Source: Pseudomonas frederiksbergensis
GTDB lineage: Bacteria; Pseudomonadota; Gammaproteobacteria; Pseudomonadales; Pseudomonadaceae
Length of the DNA stretch: 64,000 bases
Assembly: GCF_003732275.1 (NCBI RefSeq)
Contig: NZ_MOBM01000020.1
Location: forward strand, 186,001 to 250,000
Reading direction: 5' to 3'
In this document: piece after piece, positions 34,792 to 42,500 of the stretch
Layout of the letters: each line of letters begins with the position of its first letter
Numbering within the stretch: position 1 is the first letter of the stretch
The notes under the pieces: generated by a model
Told to the model about the DNA's origin: nothing
The model's input: only the letters and a program-made list of their open reading frames with translations
The model's database searches: none
Position numbers and translations under genes: made by a program

Positions 34792-35981
34792 TGGTGGCGA
34801 TAGATGTCTCGATAGCCATTGTCAGGGTCGTACTGGAATTTCTTCCCGCCGTCGAAGGCGATATTGTCGGCATTGACCAAGTGAATCGGCGCTACGAAGC
34901 CGCTCACCGGCAGACCTGCAAACAGCCGGTTCAATTCATCCATCACTTGCCAGCCATGCAGGTTGAGCGGCTCGGCCACGGTGACGGTCTGGTAGGTTTT
35001 TGCCTGTATGCGCAAGAAAGCCGAAGCGCTGCCATCACCGGCAGACAACAGACTGATGCCGTCACTGGGTATTGCGGCGTTAGTCAATGAGGCAATCGAG
35101 TAATCGAAATAGATATCGTTGATGGCCAGCGTGTGGGTCCAGCGCTTGCCATAGCGCTGAAGCAGCTCCTTGGTGATCCCCGGCATCTTCTCGCCACTTT
35201 CGGAGATCGCGACATCGCGCACTTCCAGCAACGTACATTCCCGACAGGCCCGAATGACGTTTTCCATGGCCTTGGCTTTCGTCATGGCGATGCTGTACTT
35301 GGAGTCGGTCAGGATGACCACGCCGGCGCGTCCGTTTGACTGTGCCACTGCCGCCATGGCCGTGAGGCGAGCCACTTCGAGCGGGTCGGTCGTGACGTTC
35401 ATGGCCACCGGCGTGCCGTCAATCGGCCCGGGGCGCGCCCCGGCGTGCCAGCCAACCACCGGCACATCCCTGTTGGCGAAAAGGATCAGCGCCGCGTTGT
35501 TCTCAAGGGCATCGGAGCCGCACAGAATGAGGCCGTCGGGTTTCGCCGCCAGGGCATCGGAAAAGGCCTTTGCGCGCCCGGCCGATGAACCAGCGCCATC
35601 GAATATCTTCAGCGTCCAGCCCATCGCCTTGGCTGCCTCGCGAGCGCCCTGCGCGACACCGACAATTCCTCCGTTACGCAAATCTTCTGCGACAAGGGCG
35701 ATGCTCTTGCCCCGCAGGGCTTGCGGGCCGGATTCAGGGCCGCTCCAGCGAACGGCTTCGAGGGTGGCCCTGGAAACGATTTCCTGCGCTTGAATCACCG
35801 TAACCGTGGCGTTTTCCACACCCGCTGCGGCTGGCACGTTCTGGCCGTATCCGGGAGTTGCCGTGAAAAGACAGAAGACCGTAATTGAAGCCATCCAGAG
35901 CAGCCAGGGCCTGAGCAGACAGGTTCGATCACCGCATGTGATGCCGGGTCTGAAGCAGATGGCGCGATCATAGTCTGGCAT
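34779..35981 (-). CDS. Periplasmic sugar-binding-type (type 1 SBP) sensor protein
   Basis: A 400-residue protein of the ribose/galactose-binding (PBP1) fold. A signal peptide (WLLWMASITVFCLF to GYGQN) follows a short basic leader. The mature part has GKSIALVAEDLRNGGIVGVAQG, SDALAAKPDGLILCG and VPVVGWHAGARPG, in the usual order for the family. ATG 35981 with AAGGGA four bases upstream is preferred over 36014. No ABC permease or ATPase is near, and its 3' end overlaps the GGDEF-EAL gene by 13 bases. It is therefore more likely a signalling partner, as LuxP is for LuxQ, than a transport component. Confidence 0.85.
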   Translation of the reverse strand: MPDYDRAICFRPGITCGDRTCLLRPWLLWMASITVFCLFTATPGYGQNVPAAAGVENATVTVIQAQEIVSRATLEAVRWSGPESGPQALRGKSIALVAEDLRNGGIVGVAQGAREAAKAMGWTLKIFDGAGSSAGRAKAFSDALAAKPDGLILCGSDALENNAALILFANRDVPVVGWHAGARPGPIDGTPVAMNVTTDPLEVARLTAMAAVAQSNGRAGVVILTDSKYSIAMTKAKAMENVIRACRECTLLEVRDVAISESGEKMPGITKELLQRYGKRWTHTLAINDIYFDYSIASLTNAAIPSDGISLLSAGDGSASAFLRIQAKTYQTVTVAEPLNLHGWQVMDELNRLFAGLPVSGFVAPIHLVNADNIAFDGGKKFQYDPDNGYRDIYRHQWNP

Positions 35982-36014
35982 GGCGTCCCTTTTTGCCAAG
36001 AGTGCAGCGTTCAC

Positions 36015-36435
36015 TATCCGAAAGGATAGTCGGTTCTGCTGTCATCAGGCCTTTTGTCGGCAAAGTGCGCGAACTTTAGTCCTGAACATTCAGGAAATGG
36101 GACAAGGTCCATGGCACAAAACAAGGGACGAAGGCCAATTGCATCGTTGACTACATTGAATGGTTTTACAAGGCTTCGACTTTGCATCAACACCAGGCAA
36201 AAAAACGGCACCCGCCGCGCGGGAACTGGATGCGTTCAGTCGGGAACCGACACCGCGCTGAAGCAAGGGTGAGTGGGTCCCGTTAATGCCTCAGCTAACA
36301 AGCGCTAACACCGAATAACTGGTGGTCAGCCAAGCAAGGCATCACTCTTGAGTCTCACAACTGCAAGCATGGCCACGCGCACGCATAACCGTTGTCCATG
36401 AACAGTTGAACTGATGACTCAAGAGGGATCCGATC
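36015..36435. other. Intergenic region between divergent units
   Basis: This 421-base gap should hold the promoter of the binding-protein/GGDEF-EAL operon and that of the short sigma gene. One open frame of 72 codons on the + strand has no family pattern and no ribosome site. No clear operator or terminator was seen. Confidence 0.4.
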
Positions 36436-36834
36436 ATGGCCGAAGGTTATCGCGATAGCTGTCTGTGCAGAGTTGACCGTCTCGGGAACGACGAACTACG
36501 CGCATTGATGGCTGACATCGTTAAGCATGGCAAAGGTGCGTCACAGCAACTTTTGGCGAGGGTGAAGCCACTGCTCAAGGCCTTTTATGAGGGACAGGTG
36601 CAAGCCGGACGTGTCAGGCGTGAAGAAGTCGAAGATTTGGTTCAGGAAGCCTTCATGGCGCTCTATCAACGACGCGCAAGTTACGACCCGAACGTTCCGT
36701 TTCGTGCGTGGCTGATAGAGATCGCGCGGTACACGCTGCTCGACTACTGGCGCAGCCAAAGCGGCAACGCAGTTGTCGAGCCCCTGGCTGGCGCGACTGC
36801 GCTCAACCACCATGAAGCCCTAAGGGCAATCTGA
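36436..36834 (+). CDS. Truncated ECF-type sigma factor (region 2 only)
   Basis: A 132-residue protein with AGAGGGA ahead of the start. It shows sigma70 region 2: VEDLVQEAFMALYQRR, then SYDPNVPFRAWLIEIARYTLLDYWR (-10 recognition and core binding). Typical ECF factors are about 170-190 residues and continue into a region 4 that reads the -35 element. Here the frame stops after a short tail and an OsmC gene follows in 39 bases, so region 4 is absent. The usual membrane anti-sigma partner is also missing. It is probably a broken gene, or at most a protein that binds core polymerase without promoter choice. Confidence 0.75.
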   Translation: MAEGYRDSCLCRVDRLGNDELRALMADIVKHGKGASQQLLARVKPLLKAFYEGQVQAGRVRREEVEDLVQEAFMALYQRRASYDPNVPFRAWLIEIARYTLLDYWRSQSGNAVVEPLAGATALNHHEALRAI

Positions 36835-36873
36835 TCAGAGTCTCAACGCAGTAATTTTTACCAGGAAATACCC

Positions 36874-37290
36874 ATGATCAGCATCGAAAAAGTTCTCTAC
36901 ACCAGCCATACGTATACTACAGGCGGTCGTGAGGGGACCGGACGCAGCCATGATGGTCGACTTGATCTCAAGCTTTCTCCGCCAGGCACACCTGGAAACG
37001 GCACAAATCCGGAACAACTGTTCGCCGTCTGCTGGTCAGCCTGTTTCCTGGGCGCTTTGCGCCATGCCTGTAACGCTCGCAAAATCAGCTTTCCGGCGAC
37101 GGCTGCCGTCGACGCGCAAGTCGACCTGGTACATGGTGAGCAAGGTTTTTTCCTGCAGGCCCGGCTTGCCGTGTCATTACCCGATATTGAGCTGGATATC
37201 GCGCAACAACTCATCGCTGCGGCCCACCAGAACTGCCCTTACTCCAAAGCCACCCGCACGAATATCGACGTCAGCCTCACCATCGCCTGA
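36874..37290 (+). CDS. OsmC/Ohr-family peroxide-protection protein
   Basis: A 138-residue cytoplasmic protein with the Ohr-like opening (EKVLYTSHTYTTGGREGTGRSHDG) and the two redox cysteines of the family: Cys in FAVCWSACFLGAL and Cys in AAHQNCPYSKATR. Length and motifs match organic hydroperoxide resistance proteins, thiol peroxidases that use lipoylated partners. No OhrR regulator is adjacent. A strong terminator follows at 37345. Ohr and OsmC sub-families are hard to separate here, but the motif CPYSKATR favours Ohr. Confidence 0.9.
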   Translation: MISIEKVLYTSHTYTTGGREGTGRSHDGRLDLKLSPPGTPGNGTNPEQLFAVCWSACFLGALRHACNARKISFPATAAVDAQVDLVHGEQGFFLQARLAVSLPDIELDIAQQLIAAAHQNCPYSKATRTNIDVSLTIA

Positions 37291-37344
37291 TTCTCCGCCC
37301 TTGGACCAAGGCCCGGCTAGCCCTGGATGTGGTAGCCCTCAAGG

Positions 37345-37377
37345 AAGAAAAGAGACCGACGTCTCTTTTCTTGTTTT
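37345..37377 (+). terminator. Terminator downstream of the OsmC/Ohr gene
   Basis: A perfect 12-base stem (arms 37345-37356 and 37361-37372, core GAAAAGAGAC) with a CGAC loop is followed by GTTTT. The A-rich side would also make it work on the opposite strand. It lies 55 bases after the stop. Confidence 0.85.
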
Positions 37378-37860
37378 CAACGGCCCGCTACCACACGGCG
37401 ATATGGGAATCGGCCCGCGGCTCGGTGCCACCGCACAGCACACCGGTGTCCGGGGTGTCCGCGCCGTGCCAGCGAAGCCGCCAAGTCCCGAGACGCCCCC
37501 TGCTCGATACCGACCTTCATATCCCCCAGCCATTGCCAACGAGGAGCATCCAGCGCAGCCGAATCAACCCACTACAGAAATTAGCGCGTTAAAAACTTTA
37601 CTCGATTAAGTATTTTGCACGGACGATTGGGCGACATACGCCCCCTTGCATCGATTAGTTCTATTTTCTTGCAACTTCCTTATTGAGTTTTTTGTGCGAT
37701 TTACTCCAGCACACGTATGCAAGAACCTGCGCGTTTCTTCTTTTAAGGTTACCCCAAGCTACCTCACGGACGGTGGTTATCTACTATCCGTGCCGCGGCG
37801 GTGACTGTGCCCGCATGGTCTTGAAGCTGCATTTTTAATAGGAACCTAAGGACGCATCTC
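37378..37860. other. Intergenic region before the alpha/beta hydrolase
   Basis: A 483-base gap, A/T-rich from about 37590 to 37750. It should hold the hydrolase promoter. Open frames here are short, lack family patterns and have no ribosome site. No operator was recognised. Confidence 0.4.
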
Positions 37861-38685
37861 ATGAAAAACCACGTTACAGCGAAAGACGGAACACAGATTT
37901 TTTTTCGCGACTTCGGACAGGGTCGCCCTATTGTTTTCTCCCATGGCTGGCCTCTCAACAGCGACGCCTGGGACGGACAAATGCAATTTTTCGCGAATGC
38001 AGGTTTTCGCGTAATTGCTCATGATCGTCGCGGGCATGGTCGCTCGGATCAACCGGCTGGCGGTAACGACATGGACACTTTCGCAGACGACTTGGCAGTC
38101 GTCATTGAGACCCTCGACCTGAAGGATGCGGTCTTGGTTGGGCATTCCATGGGAGGAGGCGAAATAGTTCGATACGTGACCAGGCACGGGACTGATCGTA
38201 TTGCCAAGCTGGTGCTCCTGGGGGCAATTACTCCGCTAATGGGCGCCACCGACGGTAACACTGATGGAGTATCGATCGAAGTCGTTGACGGTGTACGCAA
38301 GGCAATCCTCGAGAACCGCTCACAACTCTTCCTCGATTTTTCGAGCGCTTTCTTCGGTCTGGACCCGGAAAGCGCAGCAAAAAACGAAGGTTGGCGCATG
38401 GCTTTCTGGCAGCAGGGCATGTCGGGCGCGATACACAGCCAATACGCATGCATCGAGCAGTTCTGGGCTTCGGATTTTCGCGAAGAAATGAAGTCCATCT
38501 TTATTCCAGTGCTTGTCATTCATGGCAGCGGTGACTTTATTGTCCCGCTTGAAACGACCGGAAAGCGCTCTGCTGAGATACTTCCTAACGCGACTTTAAA
38601 AGTCTACGAGGGAGCTGCTCACGGCTTCCCGATAACCCATCAGACTCAGCTCAACGCCGACCTGATTGAGTTTGCTAGCCATTGA
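37861..38685 (+). CDS. Alpha/beta hydrolase, non-heme chloroperoxidase type
   Basis: A 274-residue cytoplasmic hydrolase with AAGGA eight bases before the start. The oxyanion-hole segment is FSHGWPLNSD and the nucleophile elbow is GHSMGGG (Ser96). The acid is probably Asp in HGSGDFIVP, and the base is His in GAAHGFPIT near the end. The combination HDRRGHGRSDQP and HSMGGGEIVRYVTRHG is typical of bacterial non-heme haloperoxidases/perhydrolases, which act as esterases and make peracids from carboxylic acids and H2O2. An AraC-type gene lies downstream on the same strand and may regulate it. The natural substrate is unknown. Confidence 0.9.
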   Translation: MKNHVTAKDGTQIFFRDFGQGRPIVFSHGWPLNSDAWDGQMQFFANAGFRVIAHDRRGHGRSDQPAGGNDMDTFADDLAVVIETLDLKDAVLVGHSMGGGEIVRYVTRHGTDRIAKLVLLGAITPLMGATDGNTDGVSIEVVDGVRKAILENRSQLFLDFSSAFFGLDPESAAKNEGWRMAFWQQGMSGAIHSQYACIEQFWASDFREEMKSIFIPVLVIHGSGDFIVPLETTGKRSAEILPNATLKVYEGAAHGFPITHQTQLNADLIEFASH

Positions 38686-38706
38686 GCACTGGAATCAACT
38701 TGTGAA

Positions 38707-38729
38707 AGCTAGCGGTCGAGCCGCTAGCT
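38707..38729 (+). terminator. Hairpin after the alpha/beta hydrolase gene
   Basis: A perfect eight-base stem (GCTAGCGG/CCGCTAGC) with a five-base loop, 22 bases after the stop and with an extra A-T pair. There is no T tract, so it may act as a 3' stabiliser more than a terminator. The remaining 270 bases up to the AraC gene show no gene. Confidence 0.45.
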
Positions 38730-39002
38730 ATTCACTCCCTCGTACCTCGCCCCCTACCGAATTGACTGACGCATCAACTCGATGTCGTGGCCCACAACAA
38801 GGCCCGCGGCATAGAGATCACCTGCATCAGTACAGCCGCTCTGATTAGCGCAGTTTCTTGAAGGCCAATACTCCGCTTGCCAACTTGAGTTGCCTGGGTA
38901 ACCGCCATGATTGGGCGCCACGTTTCATAACTCTTAAGGTTTGCTTAAGGACTTTAAATGTCACTGGCGGACAAACTTTCCTCAACGATCAGGAGAGTCG
39001 CC

Positions 39003-39503
39003 ATGAACCCACAATCGATGAATTCAGACATTCCAGGCGCCCTTGCAAGACCGCTGGGAGCCCTGGCCGGCTGGCAGGAACGCCGCGCCAAAGAGCTGAT
39101 GATACGTGACATGGGCAGTTGCGTACGCATCAGCGAAGTTGCCGAGCATTGCAACTTATCGCGCAGCCATTTTTCCCGGGCATTCAAAAAGATTACCGGC
39201 CATTCACCGCAAGGCTGGTTGATGAGGATGAAAATCGGAAAAGCAAAAAGCCTGCTGACCACTGCGATGGCGATCACCCAAGTCGCCTATGAATGCGGTT
39301 TCAGCGACCACTCGCATTTCACCCGCACCTTCAACCGCCTGGAAGGTGTAACACCCAAGGCCTGGCGCTGCGCCTTTCAACATGCCATCACGAGCAACGG
39401 TTCCCTGATGCCTGAGATTGATCAGGACATATCCAACAGGATAATCCTCAATCACGCGCCCCATAGCCTGCGAAAGGCCCAGGCACAGGAACTTCACCCA
39501 TGA
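39003..39503 (+). CDS. AraC-family transcriptional regulator, short form
   Basis: A 166-residue protein whose start is fixed by AGGAG seven bases ahead; the in-frame ATG at 38958 has no such site. Most of it is the two-HTH AraC DNA-binding domain: VRISEVAEHCNLSRSHFSRAFKK, GHSPQGWLMRMKIGKAKSLL, and ITQVAYECGFSDHSHFTRTF followed by GVTPKAW. There is no N-terminal ligand domain, only about 35 residues, so control must come through expression level or a partner. A clear terminator follows at 39540. The preceding hydrolase gene is a likely target. Confidence 0.9.
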   Translation: MNPQSMNSDIPGALARPLGALAGWQERRAKELMIRDMGSCVRISEVAEHCNLSRSHFSRAFKKITGHSPQGWLMRMKIGKAKSLLTTAMAITQVAYECGFSDHSHFTRTFNRLEGVTPKAWRCAFQHAITSNGSLMPEIDQDISNRIILNHAPHSLRKAQAQELHP

Positions 39504-39539
39504 ACTGATCGAAATCGACAGCCCCCACTCCTCCCCTTT

Positions 39540-39563
39540 GGCCGCTTACGCGGCCTTTTTTTT
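39540..39563 (+). terminator. Rho-independent terminator after the AraC gene
   Basis: Perfect stem GGCCGC/GCGGCC with loop TTAC followed by eight T. It lies 36 bases past the AraC stop and touches the stop codon of the convergent kinase gene. Confidence 0.9.
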
Positions 39564-42500
39564 ATCCGACGTAGCCCGGCGCAAGCGGCAGACTGATACA
39601 GAACCTGGCGCCCTGTTCACTGTCCTGGAGGACTAGCGTCCCGCCGTGTGCAGCGATCACCGATCTACAGATGGCCAGCCCCATTCCCATGCCGTTGCCT
39701 TTGGTGGTGTAGAACGCATCAAAAATCCGCTCGCGCTCCTGGGAGGCGATTCCCGGGCCGTTGTCCTGCAAGCAGAGTTGAACCTGGTCGTCCTTGACGC
39801 CGGAACCGATGATGATGCACCCATCCTGCAGCCCTGCTCCGGCGATGGCCTCCAATGCATTAGTGATCAGGTTGTACACCACCTGCTGGATCTGCACCGC
39901 ATCCACCCACACTATGCATTTCGTATCGAGCCGGGATTCCAGACGCACGTTGCCGCTCGCCAGATCGGTCGCGGTCAGGCACAAAACGTCACGGATCAAG
40001 TCTTCGATCTGCACCGGCAAGCGCTGCAACGGTGCCTGTTTGGCAAGAGCGCGAAGCGCCTGGACAATGTTGGCGGCACGGGTGCTGTCTGAGCGAATGT
40101 CTTCCAACCCCTGAATTGCCTCTTCAAGATCGGGCTGATCTCGCTTGAGCCAGCTCAGGCTGGCCGAGGCGTTGGACAAGATCCCCAGCAGCGGCTGGCT
40201 GATTTCATGGGCAATCGAAGCTGAAAGTTCCCCCATGACCTTAAGGTGTGAGCTACGCGCAAGTTCCGCCCGCGAACTGCGCAAGTCCGCCTCCATCTGC
40301 GCGCGCAACTGGTTGTCCTCGACCAGCCTTGCATAGAGGCTGGCGGTCTGCAGTGACACGGCGGCCTGAGAAGCAAGAATCTCCAGCATGGTCAGGCGCT
40401 CGGCACTGAACAGCTTGGATACCAGGCTGTTTTCCAGATAAACCAAGCCGATCAACATGCCTTGTTTGAGCAACGGCAGACACAACATGGACCGCGTCTG
40501 GCGCTGTTGCAGATCGGCGCTATAGGCCTCGGGACAGTCGGCCTGGGCATCGTCAAGCACCAAGGGGGTGCGCGTGCGCATGGTAGCGTTGAGCACCGAG
40601 ACAGGCGCGATCTGCTCGAGCGGCTGCCCGGCATCCAGGGCAACTTGCACATTACCAGCCTCGACAGAGGCAGTGGCTGCCAGTTGCAGCTCGGCGTCGT
40701 TGACGATCATCAAGACGCCATTATCGGCACCGGCCTGGATCATCAGGTGATTCATCAGGGTTTCAACCAGTCGCTCGAGCAATATCTCTTGCGAAAGCGC
40801 GCGGGCCACCTCGACCCCCGCCTCAAGATCGAGCCGAACCTGAGTCACAGGCCGGATCGGTTCAAACGACGGCTGCGCGCCCAGGGACGGATGCATGACC
40901 TCCAGCTGGCGCACCTTGCCTTCGGCTCCCCACAGACTGTAGCAATCGCGCGCCACGCGCAGGTGGTGATTGGCGCCAGATACCAATCCATTAGGAATGC
41001 AGATATTGGCCAGTTGTTCATGAGCCAGTGCCTGCTCATGGATGAAACCGGCTGCAGCCGCCGCGATCTGCGACTGGTCGAAGCAGCGGATGGCCATTAG
41101 CTCCAGACCGCGCAAGCGGGCAATCACACCCTCGATCAGCAGCAATTTGCTGCGAAAGGTTGTCGGGTTGAGCTCGACCCATTGCAGGAACCGCTGGCGT
41201 TGCCGCTCCAGCTTTTCCAGTTTATCGGCCAATTCGCCTGGCGCCTGCGCACTGCCCAGTGCCAGCCCGTAGAACAGGTAGTAATCAGCGAGATTGATAT
41301 GCGCCGGAATAGACCAGACCAGCGTGGCAACCTCTTCGAAGCGCCGCAATGCGTAAGGGATATCGCCGAAGTAAAACGCGGACATGCCTGAATACAGCCA
41401 CGAAAAGAACAGCGTCGGCTGCGACACACTGCTGCGATCGATAATACCGAAACGGTCATGTTCCGTGCCGTCCAGCTCGGCAAGTGGCCGGTGCGGGCGC
41501 CCATTACGCAAATCGCTGGCGAACGATTGTTGCGCCAGCAGGATTCGCTCGATATCGATGTAATGAAACTGACGCACCCATGCCAAACCATGCTCCAGCT
41601 CATTCAACACCCCTTGCAAGGGTTCGCCCATGAACAGCAGGTCGGAGCCGATATGGTTGCAGGCATAGCAGGACATGCCCAAGTCGCCGCCGGCCTGGCC
41701 GCACTCGAATGCGGCCATAGCCCTCTGGCGGGCATATGCCATCGGCCTGGTCCAAGGACTGACCTGGTCGAGCGCCACCAGGGTGCCGGTTCGACCGGCT
41801 TCATAGCCGTACTTGTCGATGAGTTCCAGGGCCACTTCGGCGAAGGCGTGCCCATCCACATATTCGCCATAGCACTCGGCAATCATCACGCCGAACCAGG
41901 CAATCCCGTAGCTGCTGCTCGGCGTAACGCCATGCAGCAGCGTGAGTTCGACCATTTTTGCAAGATGCAGCAAGCGGATGTCATCGTCGACGAAGAATGA
42001 GGAAATCAGCGTGCCGAGCAGCTCCATGGTCGCTTCGACAAGCGGGTTATCGGCCTTGGGTAGATGCACCAGGTCGGCGATTCGCCGTGGGCCGATAAGT
42101 GTGCGTACCTGAGCAAACGCTTGAGTCAATTGCTCCTGCGAGGGCCGGCGCTGCAGGGAAATGCCCAGCAGCGCCAGACCGGTCAGGGCTTCGGTTATCG
42201 CGCCTTCGTAATCGGAGTGCAGCGTGCGCAACGTGGCCCGTAACCGATAGGTTTTCGCACGGTCGAGCGCAGTCCTGGCGTGGACCAGGCAATCGTCGAG
42301 GCGTCGTTGGGCGCCGGCCAGATCGGCCAGGAGCATGTCGCACTCGGCCGCCAGCCATCGGGTGGCGAACGCCTGGGTATAGAGGGCCGAGCTGCTTGCC
42401 TGGCCGAGCAGAATTTCGGCCGTGTGCAAGTAGCCCGCGGCCTGCTCGACAGCGGCTGTGTTCCTGGCTCGCTCAGCGGCTTCGACCAGCAGCTCGACAA

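Noticed and set aside
36054..36272. 72-codon frame upstream of the short sigma gene
   Set aside because: No ribosome site and no protein-like pattern; more likely part of a regulatory region.
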